NCBI GenBank assembly: GCA_027364815.1
Contig: DAHXOQ010000033.1
Span: forward strand, 1-15,250
Length of the DNA stretch: 15,250 nt
Reading direction: 5' to 3'
Origin: Acidobacteriaceae bacterium
GTDB taxonomy: Bacteria > Acidobacteriota > Terriglobia > Terriglobales > Acidobacteriaceae
Part shown: in pieces, positions 1-7,101 of the stretch
Position numbering within the stretch: the stretch's first letter is position 1
Layout of the letters: every line of letters begins with the position of its first letter
Position numbers and translations under genes: made by a program
Notes under the pieces: model-generated
Database searches by the model: none
What the model saw: the letters and a program-made list of their open reading frames with translations, nothing else
What the model was told of the DNA's origin: nothing

Positions 1-1050
1 TGGAGGCTGCCCTACTATTGCGATGCTGACCACATCAATGCCAACACTGTGGCTCGCTTTTTAGTTGATTGTGATTTTTTCACGCTTGATGTTGCCGATT
101 TTATCGGTCAGCCTGCGCCGCAAAGCGACATTGACTCTTTTGTTAATCGCCACCGCAGCTTGATCGGCCGCATCAATCTCGATGGTATCGAGTCACCTGT
201 AACGATAACCGGCGATCTGCTCCATAAAACGGCGGCAAAATACCTCAGAGCCGTTCAACACGCCGCTGAAGTTTATCGTATGATCGAAAGCGCGAAAGGC
301 GCCGGAACATTCATCACCGAAGTTTCAATAGACGAAACCGACACGCCTCAGTCGCCTGCGGAATTGCTGCTGGTTCTAGCGGCACTGGGCGATGCCAGGG
401 TTCCGCTTCAGACCATCGCACCGAAGTTCAGCGGACGATTCAACAAAGGTGTTGATTATGTCGGCGATGTAGCGCAATTTGCCTGCGAGTTTGAGCAGGA
501 CATTGCAACCATAAATTATGCAATCCAGCACTTCGGCTTGCCTGCCAATCTGAAATTAAGCGTTCACTCGGGAAGCGACAAGTTTTCAATTTATCCATCC
601 ATTCATAAGGCGCTCAAGCGTTTCAACGCCGGCGTGCATCTCAAAACTGCCGGCACCACATGGCTCGAAGAAGTCATCGGCTTGGCCGAATCCGGGGGCG
701 AAGGGCTTGATGTTGCCAAAGAAATCTACGCGGAAGCCTATGCGCATCGCGAAGAACTTTCAAAGCCCTATGCAACCGTCATCGATATTGATGAAGCCAA
801 ACTGCCTTCACCCTTGCTCGTAAATCAGTGGAGCTCTGTGCAGTTTGCTGCGGCGCTCCGCCATGATCCCGGCTCGGCAGAATTCAACAGCAGTCTCCGC
901 CAACTTGTTCATGTTGGCTTCAAGGTGGCTGCGCGCATGGGCGAGCGGTACACCAGGCAGTTGGAAGAGAATGAAGCTGTGGTGGCGCGCAACGTAACTG
1001 AAAACCTTTTCATCCGCCATATTGTGCCAGTCTTTCTCGGAATCTCGTAA
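1..1050 (+). CDS. uxaE: Tagaturonate epimerase, UxaE family (5' end outside window)
   Basis: The reading frame is open from base 1 (first residues W-R-L-P-Y-Y-C-D-A-D-H-I) and ends at TAA 1048-1050, so the visible 349 residues are the C-terminal part of a longer protein. A GTG at 49 is not the true start, because family-like sequence (DADHI) lies upstream of it. Recognisable UxaE-family stretches are CDFFTLDVADFIG near the left end and the block SVHSGSDKFSIYP, whose His and charged residues are likely active-site or metal ligands. UxaE interconverts D-tagaturonate and D-fructuronate in the cytoplasm, linking galacturonate to the glucuronate branch; this is known for the Thermotoga enzyme and inferred here by family resemblance. 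The SDR 55 nt downstream on the same strand fits as the next step, so the two probably form an operon. Confidence 0.85.
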   Translation, partial: WRLPYYCDADHINANTVARFLVDCDFFTLDVADFIGQPAPQSDIDSFVNRHRSLIGRINLDGIESPVTITGDLLHKTAAKYLRAVQHAAEVYRMIESAKGAGTFITEVSIDETDTPQSPAELLLVLAALGDARVPLQTIAPKFSGRFNKGVDYVGDVAQFACEFEQDIATINYAIQHFGLPANLKLSVHSGSDKFSIYPSIHKALKRFNAGVHLKTAGTTWLEEVIGLAESGGEGLDVAKEIYAEAYAHREELSKPYATVIDIDEAKLPSPLLVNQWSSVQFAAALRHDPGSAEFNSSLRQLVHVGFKVAARMGERYTRQLEENEAVVARNVTENLFIRHIVPVFLGIS

Positions 1051-1105
1051 CCCCACAGTGAAACGCACCGCATCGCCGCAAATTCAACTTTGATCGGAGT
1101 TGTCC

Positions 1106-1882
1106 ATGGCTTACGCATTACTCAATTTGGAAGGTAAAGTCGCTGTAGTTACCGGCGGCACATCCGGCATCGGACGCGCCATCAGCCTGGGATTGGCAGA
1201 GGCCGGAGCCGATGTTGTGGCTACCGGACGACGTACGCAGTTAGTCGAGGAAGTGGCTTCTGAGATTGAAGCGCGCGGCCGCAAAACCCTTGCACAATCT
1301 GCCGATGTCTGTGATCGCGCCTCACTCGTCTCGTTAAGGGATCTGGTGATCAACAAGCTGGGAAAAATCGACATCCTTATCAATTGCGCTGGCATCATCA
1401 AACGTAAGCCGACATTGAACATCAGTGATGATGAGTGGAACTCAATCCTCGATATCAACCTGACCGGGACGCTGCGAGCATCTCAGGTCTTTGGCTCGCA
1501 TATGCTCGAGCGTGGCTCGGGCCGCATCATCAACATCGCATCATTGAACAGTTTTGTTGCGCTGCATGAGGTCGCCGCCTACGCGGCCAGTAAAGCAGGC
1601 GTCGTCGCTCTCACCCGCTCGCTCGCCGTCGAGTGGTCGCGCAAGGGCGTCACTGTCAACGCCATTGCGCCTGGTGTCTTCCGTACCGAACTCAACGCGC
1701 AACTCCTCGACAGCACACCACGCGGACAGGAACTGCTCATGCGCACGCCGATGGGCCGCTTCGGCCACACTGATGAACTTGTCGGTGCTGCCATCTACCT
1801 CGCATCTGACTCCGCCTCCTTCGTCTCCGGCGAAACTCTGGTAGTGGACGGTGGGTTTCTGGCCAGCGGTGTCAATCAATAG
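1106..1882 (+). CDS. SDR-family oxidoreductase, probably hexuronate/ketogluconate dehydrogenase
   Basis: This is a 258-residue classical short-chain dehydrogenase of normal family length. The ATG at 1106 is preferred over the TTG at 1100 because GGAG at 1096-1099 sits 6 nt before it. Motifs, numbered from the ATG: TGGTSGIG nucleotide-binding loop (16-23), NCAG (93-96), catalytic Asn118, Ser146, Tyr159 and Lys163 with the S-x12-Y-x3-K spacing, then PGVFRTEL, and VVDGG near the C-terminus. The IIKRKP stretch after NCAG resembles KduD and gluconate 5-dehydrogenase-like members. Next to uxaE it most plausibly reduces fructuronate to mannonate, or acts on a related keto-acid in pectin breakdown; the substrate is an inference from context. 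It is cytoplasmic, with no signal peptide. An AT-rich 6-bp inverted repeat (1897-1913) follows but has no T tract, so no clear terminator is seen. Confidence 0.9.
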   Translation: MAYALLNLEGKVAVVTGGTSGIGRAISLGLAEAGADVVATGRRTQLVEEVASEIEARGRKTLAQSADVCDRASLVSLRDLVINKLGKIDILINCAGIIKRKPTLNISDDEWNSILDINLTGTLRASQVFGSHMLERGSGRIINIASLNSFVALHEVAAYAASKAGVVALTRSLAVEWSRKGVTVNAIAPGVFRTELNAQLLDSTPRGQELLMRTPMGRFGHTDELVGAAIYLASDSASFVSGETLVVDGGFLASGVNQ

Positions 1883-2330
1883 CGTATTTTGTTCACAATT
1901 TGGGTAGCAAATTCCCTTCAGCACAAACGCGGAAAAATGAGCTGTGCCCTCATGCTCCCATGGCGCTGCTCTCGGCAATGCTCCGCACTTGGCTGTTTGT
2001 CGCATACAGGAACTCAGACATCATGAATAATCTGTGCAGGCATAAGCAGCTGGATTCTTTCTGTGTAGTTATCAGCTCGTCGGCCAAAAGCTGTGAATTG
2101 GCCAGGTCTATGCCAGCGCAAGAGCCAATACACTTCGGAATTTAATCTACCAGAAAGTTGCTTGTAGGTGTTTCTCTCGACAATTGCGAAGATTGAATGG
2201 CCATGTAACCGGATAGAGCCAAGCTTATTTCTAGTTATAAATGCTTCAAAAGCTTACAAGTTAATTCCAGGTAACTATACGTCCAGTAAGTTATTGACTC
2301 ATTACACGTTGATATTTTGATGTGGAAGAG

Positions 2331-2361
2331 ATCGCTGGTTCGAGTCCAGCCGTGCCCACTA
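2331..2361 (+). pseudogene. tRNA 3'-end fragment (T arm plus acceptor 3' strand), probable att-site scar
   Basis: GCTGG (2334-2338), loop TTCGAGT (2339-2345) and CCAGC (2346-2350) form a perfect 5-bp T stem with the canonical TTCGANT loop. They are followed by a seven-base acceptor strand CGTGCCC (2351-2357), discriminator A (2358) and CTA where CCA would be expected. The variable-loop-like AGATC lies just before. The matching 5' acceptor strand (GGGCACG), D arm and anticodon arm are absent from the preceding 200 bases, so this is not a functional tRNA. The isotype cannot be assigned safely; a G1-C72, A73 tRNA such as Lys or Val would fit. Such fragments are typical of the distal junction left by tRNA-targeting integrases. 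Confidence 0.7.
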
Positions 2362-2484
2362 TATTGATCAATAGCTTACGGATTCCTGCCCCCTACACAA
2401 TTGAGAATAGATAACTATTTTTCCAAGTTGGCTAACTGCTTTATAAACAACCCCCATTTTTCGCTCAAAAAACAGGCATGCCCG

Positions 2485-2514
2485 CGTCGAATAAATTTTT
2501 GAAAATCCTCGACG
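2485..2514 (-). terminator. Possible weak hairpin downstream of the CRTAC1 gene
   Basis: CGTCGA (2485-2490) pairs with TCGACG (2509-2514), with an inner ATTT/AAAT pairing, about 37 nt past the stop codon of the minus-strand gene. No T tract follows directly on the minus strand; a T6 run occurs only some 15 nt further on. It may end transcription inefficiently, or the pairing may be chance. Confidence 0.25.
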
Positions 2515-2550
2515 TCCAGGTAGCGGTTTGTATTTCACGAACAGCCAGCA

Positions 2551-4458
2551 TTAACCCTTCTTTTTAAAGTTGTCCGTTTTTAAAATCTTGCCGCCCTCTT
2601 CAATCACGTACAGCAGATTCACATCAAGATCCTTCAAAACATCCATGTGCCCCGAGGGCCAGGTGATCTCGACCTCGCTGACTTTTTTTGCCTCGCCAAG
2701 CCCGAAGTGGATGCGCAGATCATTCTGCGAGTAATAACCGCCGCCCGAACGAACCTCGTCAATCTGCACCAGCGGCCCTGGCTTGTAATTTACCGCTGCG
2801 GTGTTGAGGGTATTCGTAATCGCGGTAACCTTCAATCGCGCGCCAATCCCTGCGCGATTCGATTTCGTACCCACGGTGCGTATCTTGATCCAGCTCCGAT
2901 TCTTCACCACATCATTTGTTGCCTGCGAGTGAATCAGCTGCGGATACGCATTTACGCAATTCACCACCACATCCACCAGACCGTCATTATCAATATCTCC
3001 GAATGCACAACCGCGCGACGGTGCCTGATCCGTGATTGCAGGGCCGGCAATGGCTGTGACTTCTTCGTACTGCCCATTCCTCAGGTTGCGATAGAGATAC
3101 TTGTGCTCTGCATACGACGCATCAATATTCGTTCCATCTACTTCTGGATAAACGTGGCCATTGCAAACCAGAATGTCCAACCAGCCGTCGTTATCCATAT
3201 CAAAGAACCCAACACCCCAGCCGAGAAAGCGTGTGTTGATGCCGAGACCAGACAGATACGTATGATCCTCAAAGGTCCCATCGCCGAGGTTCATGTAAAT
3301 CGAATCAGTATCGCCGGCGAAGTTGGTCTTCACAATATCCAGCAACCCGTCGCGATTGAAATACCCGATGCTCACGCCCATCCCGGCCTGCGGTTTTCCA
3401 TCCGGCGAGTAGGCGATGCCAGCTTCAATCGCCACATCCTTGAAAGTGCCGTCTTTCTGATTCTGATAAAACGTCGCCGCTGTCGAATCATTCGCCACAT
3501 AAATATCCGGCCAGCCGTTGTTGTCAAAGTCGCCAACAGCGCAGCTCAAAGCATACGTTCCAATCGTCCCCCACATACCTGCTTTCTCGCTGACATCAGT
3601 GAAGGTCCCGTCGCCATTGTTGTCATACAAAATATTTTTTCCGCCCTCCAGCCCCGGCGGCCCACAAGCAACCAGGATGCCCTTGTAGCGACAGTTCGCG
3701 TCTTCTGGCAACGGCGCAGTCTTGACGTCAAAGTCAATATAGTTGCCGACAAACAGATCAAGGTGGCCATCCTTGTCGTAATCGAGAAATGCGCAGCCCG
3801 AGTTCCAGCGCAACCTTGATTGCCAAAGACCGGCTTCCTTGGTCACGTCCGTAAACGTCCCGTTCCCGTTGTTGCGGTAGAGTGCATTCTGTCCGTAATA
3901 ACTGACAAAAAGGTCGTTGAAGCCGTCGTTGTTGTAGTCGCCGACACAGCATCCCTGACCCCAACCCGAGCGGGTGAGTCCTGCCTTTTCGGTCACGTCA
4001 GTAAACGTTCCATCACGATTATTCTTGAAAAGATGGCAGATCGGTTCTTCGCCTTTTGGAAACCCCTCAAGCCGCCATCCGTTGACGACAAATATGTCGA
4101 CCCAATCGTCATGATCGTAATCAAAAAAAGCGACGCCACATCCGGTAGTCTCGAGCAAGTACTTATTACGATGTTCGCCGCCGAAAATTGTTTTTGCATT
4201 AAGACCGCTGGATTTTGCAATGTCTACAAAGTTGAGACCAAGCGGCGTACCTATAACATCTGACGGCGGGCCCTTCGGCGCCGGACGGGCCTGTGCCGAA
4301 TAAGTTTCGCGCGACATGCCCCCGGATTGCTGAGACTGGGCGGGTGCTTGAGCACCGAAGGGTCGGGAGAGACGGAGAACTTCTTCAAGAGGGAGTACAA
4401 GAGCAGTGCGAGAAAGAGATTTTAGAAAGCCGCGACGGGTCAGTGAAGAGAAATTCAA
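2551..4458 (-). CDS. Exported CRTAC1-family protein: FG-GAP/VCBS propeller with ASPIC/UnbV C-terminus
   Basis: This is a 635-residue protein. Its start is a TTG at 4458, supported by AGGGAG (complement of 4467-4472) 8 nt upstream. The N-terminus carries a textbook twin-arginine motif, T-R-R-G-F-L-K at residues 7-13, followed by a hydrophobic stretch, so folded export by Tat is expected. Seven FG-GAP/VCBS calcium-binding repeats of the D-x-D/N-x-D-G type lie near residues 113, 174, 226, 310, 366, 420 and 488, enough for one seven-bladed beta-propeller. The fifth (YFNRDG) lacks the first Asp. Several repeats are preceded by DGTF-x-D-V-T, the usual inter-repeat signature. Residues about 536-600 match the ASPIC/UnbV domain (NRAGIGARL, then DEVRSGGGYYSQND). 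The molecular role of this family is poorly defined; binding or adhesion in the periplasm or at the surface is an inference. It lies 86 nt downstream of the VTT-protein gene on the same strand and may share its transcript. Confidence 0.9.
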   Translation of the reverse strand: MNFSSLTRRGFLKSLSRTALVLPLEEVLRLSRPFGAQAPAQSQQSGGMSRETYSAQARPAPKGPPSDVIGTPLGLNFVDIAKSSGLNAKTIFGGEHRNKYLLETTGCGVAFFDYDHDDWVDIFVVNGWRLEGFPKGEEPICHLFKNNRDGTFTDVTEKAGLTRSGWGQGCCVGDYNNDGFNDLFVSYYGQNALYRNNGNGTFTDVTKEAGLWQSRLRWNSGCAFLDYDKDGHLDLFVGNYIDFDVKTAPLPEDANCRYKGILVACGPPGLEGGKNILYDNNGDGTFTDVSEKAGMWGTIGTYALSCAVGDFDNNGWPDIYVANDSTAATFYQNQKDGTFKDVAIEAGIAYSPDGKPQAGMGVSIGYFNRDGLLDIVKTNFAGDTDSIYMNLGDGTFEDHTYLSGLGINTRFLGWGVGFFDMDNDGWLDILVCNGHVYPEVDGTNIDASYAEHKYLYRNLRNGQYEEVTAIAGPAITDQAPSRGCAFGDIDNDGLVDVVVNCVNAYPQLIHSQATNDVVKNRSWIKIRTVGTKSNRAGIGARLKVTAITNTLNTAAVNYKPGPLVQIDEVRSGGGYYSQNDLRIHFGLGEAKKVSEVEITWPSGHMDVLKDLDVNLLYVIEEGGKILKTDNFKKKG

Positions 4459-4544
4459 GACGAAAACTCCCTATGCGGCAGACGAGGCCGCTGATGGGGA
4501 GTATAAATTACAGGGTCGTGGAATGTGGGTATACATGGCTGCGA

Positions 4545-5177
4545 CTAACTCCCTGCCCCTTTCTTTTTCCGCTTCCAAAGCCACCACACCAGCCCAATCA
4601 AGGCCAGAGCCATGACAACAAGAAAAGCCTCCCGTGCGTGATGCGCCACCATCGCAACCGCGTTAGGGCCAAAATAGATAACCAGCAGTGAAAGCGCTAC
4701 CCAGCGAATCATCCTGCCAACAAAAACTGCAAGCATAAACGGCAGAATCTTCATCTCGAAAACACCCGCGCCAAAGACAAAAATCTTCCACGGTGTCGGC
4801 GGTGGAAGCATCGATGGAACCAGCACCGCCAGAAACTCCTGCCTGGCAAACTTGTCCCGCATTGCCTCAAGCTTCTCGCGATCCATCCGCTTGAGCAGAA
4901 AAAGCTCCCCACCAGCGCGACCCAGCAGAAAGGGAACCAGCCCTCCAATCGAAGACCCAACTGAAGCCAGCAGGCAATAGAGCAGAAAATGACTGCGATC
5001 AGCCCAGACATAATCTCCAATCAGCAGATCCATCGGCAGCGGAATCGATGAAGTATCGATGATTGCAGCCGCGCCAATCCCCCAAATTCCCAGATGCAGC
5101 AGCCAGTGTTGCAATGCACTGATCCAATGGGAGAAAAATCCCGGCAAAAGCACGTCAATACACAGGAAATGGCTCAA
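4545..5177 (-). CDS. VTT-domain (DedA/SNARE-associated family) inner-membrane protein
   Basis: This is a polytopic membrane protein of about 210 residues. The frame also allows a TTG at 5183, but that lies only 2 nt from the Shine-Dalgarno AAGGGA; the TTG at 5177 is 8 nt from it and is the better start. Hydrophobic segments surround DTSSIPLPMDLLIGDYVWA, the SSIGGLVPFLLGRAGGE glycine-rich motif, and a VPSMLPPPTPWK proline-rich re-entrant-like motif that is typical of VTT proteins. The C-terminus ends in a basic WKRKKKG tail, suggesting a cytoplasmic end. VTT/DedA proteins are linked to lipid carrier or phospholipid flipping and membrane homeostasis in other bacteria; the substrate here is unknown. 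The gene is divergent from the tonB-like gene and leads the minus-strand pair with the CRTAC1 gene. Confidence 0.85.
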   Translation of the reverse strand: MSHFLCIDVLLPGFFSHWISALQHWLLHLGIWGIGAAAIIDTSSIPLPMDLLIGDYVWADRSHFLLYCLLASVGSSIGGLVPFLLGRAGGELFLLKRMDREKLEAMRDKFARQEFLAVLVPSMLPPPTPWKIFVFGAGVFEMKILPFMLAVFVGRMIRWVALSLLVIYFGPNAVAMVAHHAREAFLVVMALALIGLVWWLWKRKKKGAGS

Positions 5178-5239
5178 AATCAAAATCCCTTCGGGCGAAA
5201 TATACGTCTAACAAATAGAGACGATATGCGATCCTTCTC

Positions 5240-5245
5240 ATTGTA
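5240..5245 (-). promoter_or_regulatory. Possible -10 element for the VTT/CRTAC1 minus-strand unit
   Basis: On the minus strand these bases read TACAAT, five of six matches to TATAAT, about 65 nt upstream of the VTT start. The hexamer 17 nt upstream (TGCACG) matches the -35 consensus at only three positions, and it overlaps a CTGCAC/GTGCAG hairpin (5253-5269). The 192-nt gap between the divergent genes must hold both promoters. I cannot place the plus-strand one. Confidence 0.25.
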
Positions 5246-5375
5246 AGTTGAGCTGCACTCTTCGTGCAGAGTTCTGCTGGCATCAGCGAGAAGATTGACA
5301 CCCTGCGCGGGATGAGAGAATAGAAGAGGAATTACGCTGGCTAGAGCACATTGACTCACCCCGGCCGATGAACCC

Positions 5376-6458
5376 ATGCAGCTACTGGATCTTTCACCCA
5401 ACAAAAAGGACGAGTCGACCACACCCCCAGAGGAATCACTGTCTGAGGTGGGCGCCGGCGCACAGCCGGATTCCGTGCATGCTCCAGATTCAGATTCAGC
5501 GCTTCGCCCTTCGAGCGGCGGTTCGCGCTGGATAGATTACAACACCCACGAACTCCTGGAGATGATCAGTGAGCTCGAGGATGATCGCCGCTGGTCACGC
5601 CTCCGCGAGGGCATTTACCTCGCCGTATTTGTCCACATTCTCATTCTCCTCGCACTCACTTTGCTTCCCCGTTACGTCTTTAATCAAGCTCAAATCATTG
5701 ATCCCATCGACGCACTTCAGAAAAAAAATCTCCAGTATCTTGATCTCCCGCCCGATGCACTGGACCACTCGGTTCCACGGCCGGTTGTGAAGCCTGCTCC
5801 CGTCAAACCTCCAGCCGTAGATCAGAAGACCTTGCAACGCCTTCAGGTGGAGCAGCCGGTCAAAGCTCCTGAGATCCCGCAACCGGCACCGCCAAAGGAA
5901 GTAGCAACCAATAATCTCCCCTCTGCGCCAACGCCAGAGCCCACAGTCGAGGCGCCGCGTCCTTCGGCAGTTCCGGCCCGGCCCAGCTTCGCAATGAATA
6001 ATGAGAGTCCGATCGACGAGATGCGCCAGGCAATGCGCAGCCACGGCACAGGAGAGTCAAACGGAACCCACTCCGGCAATCGGATGCCCTTGCACCCCGG
6101 CGCAGGAGCTGGCGGAGTACAAGTGCTCTCAGACACGCAGGGAGTTGATTTCAGCGCGTGGCTGCAACACTGGCACGACGAAACGCAGCGCACCTGGGAC
6201 CCTCTGATTCCCGACGAAGTGAACCCACCAATTTTGAAGCGCGGGCAAGTAATGATTCGCTTCAAAGTTCTGCCTAATGGCCGCCTGATGGATGGCAGTC
6301 TCATCCTTGAAGGGCGCTCGGGTGATACGGCACTGGACCGTGCGGCGTGGGGCGCGTTGACTGGATCGAATTATCCGGCGCTGCCAAAGGATTTTCACGG
6401 GCCGTATTTGGAGTTGCGAGCGCTGTTTATGTACAACATCAACCCGCAGATGCAGTAG
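5376..6458 (+). CDS. TonB-like protein with long cytoplasmic N-terminus and TonB C-terminal domain
   Basis: This is a 360-residue protein starting at ATG 5376; no strong Shine-Dalgarno precedes it. About 75 charged residues lead to a single transmembrane helix (about 79-98). A proline-rich periplasmic spacer follows (about 133-205, many PAP/KPP/PQP units), then a Gly/Ser-rich link and a C-terminal domain (about 258-357) with the TonB pattern: WLQHW..., QVMIRFKVLPNGRL, then ALDRAAWGAL and PALP. TonB proteins couple the inner-membrane ExbB-ExbD proton motor to outer-membrane receptors. The N-terminal extension is longer than in classical TonB, and no exbB or exbD gene is next to it, so this is an orphan TonB-type protein. 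An alternative is a TolA-like or other envelope-spanning protein using the same fold. Confidence 0.8.
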   Translation: MQLLDLSPNKKDESTTPPEESLSEVGAGAQPDSVHAPDSDSALRPSSGGSRWIDYNTHELLEMISELEDDRRWSRLREGIYLAVFVHILILLALTLLPRYVFNQAQIIDPIDALQKKNLQYLDLPPDALDHSVPRPVVKPAPVKPPAVDQKTLQRLQVEQPVKAPEIPQPAPPKEVATNNLPSAPTPEPTVEAPRPSAVPARPSFAMNNESPIDEMRQAMRSHGTGESNGTHSGNRMPLHPGAGAGGVQVLSDTQGVDFSAWLQHWHDETQRTWDPLIPDEVNPPILKRGQVMIRFKVLPNGRLMDGSLILEGRSGDTALDRAAWGALTGSNYPALPKDFHGPYLELRALFMYNINPQMQ

Positions 6459-6460
6459 GT

Positions 6461-6566
6461 TGTCACAGTTTCACAGTGGCTGGAATTCAGATGGTTTTGA
6501 GAAATCGTCTATTTATATGTGGTTTGTTTTGAGATGGTTAGACGGGGTGTCACAGTCTCACAGCGG
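6461..6566. repeat. Pair of 19-bp direct repeats, TGTCACAGTYTCACAGYGG
   Basis: Copies lie at 6461-6479 and 6548-6566, start to start 87 bp, with 17 of 19 positions identical (T/C at the two differing sites). Each copy itself contains the half-repeat TCACAG twice at 8-bp spacing. The first copy starts two bases after the stop codon of the tonB-like gene. Confidence 0.7.
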
Positions 6567-6691
6567 TTTTTTTGAAAATTCATTGATGCATTTTGAGGGG
6601 TTGGTGAGAGTTAAATTGTTGATAAATTGTGAGTTGACTTGATGTTGATGGCGCTGATGTTGACTATTTAGTTAGCCATCTTGAAAAACAG

Positions 6692-6761
6692 GTGTCAGAT
6701 TTCAGATTTCAGATGTCAGATGTCAGATGTCAGGGGTCAGTTCTCAGTTGTCAGGGGCTAG
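6692..6761. repeat. Heptanucleotide tandem array, consensus NNNTCAG (ATGTCAG)
   Basis: Nine uninterrupted 7-bp units all end in TCAG (6692-6754). In order, the first three bases are GTG, ATT, ATT, ATG, ATG, ATG, GGG, TTC, TTG. A decayed tenth unit GGGCTAG runs to 6761. The fixed half and variable half, together with the strict 7-bp period, resemble the short tandemly repeated heptamers described in cyanobacterial and some other genomes. It is not inside a gene. Confidence 0.9.
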
Positions 6762-6896
6762 AGTTTACGTGTTGTGCATGGAGATTTCCTTTTCAACTCT
6801 ATTGTGCGCGTATTGGTTGTAATTATCTGCAAGGCATTGCAAGCGGCGGAGGCGCCGTTGGCGGAACAACAGGCAGGGTGAGGGAGTGAATGGAAT

Positions 6897-6963
6897 CCCA
6901 CTTCTCAAAATCGAGAAGTGGGGTACCCGGCGATCATTTTACTTCCCAGGTCTCTACGAGACC
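6897..6963. repeat. Palindromic (REP-like) element with two hairpins
   Basis: The first hairpin has a perfect 10-bp stem, CCCACTTCTC (6897-6906) with GAGAAGTGGG (6913-6922), and a 6-nt loop AAAATC. It is followed by GGTACCCGG. The second is GGTCTC (6949-6954) with GAGACC (6958-6963) and a 3-nt loop, followed by CGGGGCACCC. The paired, compact layout with related GGGGTACCC and GGGGCACCC flanks suggests a dispersed intergenic palindrome family rather than a terminator, since no T tract follows on either strand. Whether it is dispersed cannot be seen from one copy. Confidence 0.6.
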
Positions 6964-7034
6964 CGGGGCACCCATTCATCTTTGCGAAGTCAGATCTGGG
7001 CCACCCGCCACCCGGCTTACATCAGGAAAAAGGA

Positions 7035-7065
7035 AGGGATCATTCCAGCCGGCAGAATGATCCCT
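7035..7065 (-). terminator. Rho-independent terminator of the lipoprotein gene
   Basis: A perfect 11-bp stem, AGGGATCATTC (7035-7045) with GAATGATCCCT (7055-7065), encloses a 9-nt loop. Read on the minus strand it is followed by TCCTTTTTCC, an adequate T-rich tail. It lies 36 nt past the stop codon of the minus-strand gene. No T tract follows it on the plus strand. Confidence 0.8.
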
Positions 7066-7101
7066 GATTGCGGTCAACCTATTGTGAGCGTACCCTCATT
7101 G

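Larger units (their letters stand above)
1883..2550. other. Gene-free AT-rich intergenic stretch
   Basis: There is no convincing gene here. The longest open frame (1900-2145, +) has unprotein-like composition and no ribosome binding site. The part around 2221-2280 is very AT-rich (17 G/C in 60 bases, counted by hand), in contrast with the GC-richer genes on both sides. It holds the orphan tRNA 3' end (2331-2361), a perfect 12-bp palindrome TATTGATCAATA right after it (2362-2373), and a possible weak hairpin at 2485-2514. The uxaE/SDR genes and the minus-strand CRTAC1 gene converge on this stretch. Confidence 0.7.
6459..7101. other. Repeat-rich intergenic stretch without genes
   Basis: No open frame here has protein-like composition or a ribosome binding site. 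The stretch contains a pair of near-identical 19-mers, a T7 run at 6564-6570, an AT-rich section to about 6690, a 7-bp tandem array, a two-hairpin palindromic element, and a minus-strand terminator. It separates two convergent genes (the tonB-like gene on plus, the lipoprotein gene on minus). Such a site commonly tolerates repeats because it holds no promoters. Confidence 0.75.

Noticed and set aside
1900..2145. 81-residue open frame after the SDR gene
   Set aside because: There is no ribosome binding site, the composition is not protein-like, and it overlaps an inverted repeat in AT-rich intergenic DNA.
2647..3819. 390-residue open frame on the plus strand opposite the CRTAC1 gene
   Set aside because: It is antisense to a gene with clear repeat motifs. 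Its composition (Ile/Arg/His-rich, low complexity) mirrors the Asp/Asn/Gly repeats read backwards, and no ribosome binding site is seen.
6692..6761. CRISPR array
   Set aside because: The unit is only 7 bp with no 25-40 bp repeats or spacers, and there are no cas genes nearby.
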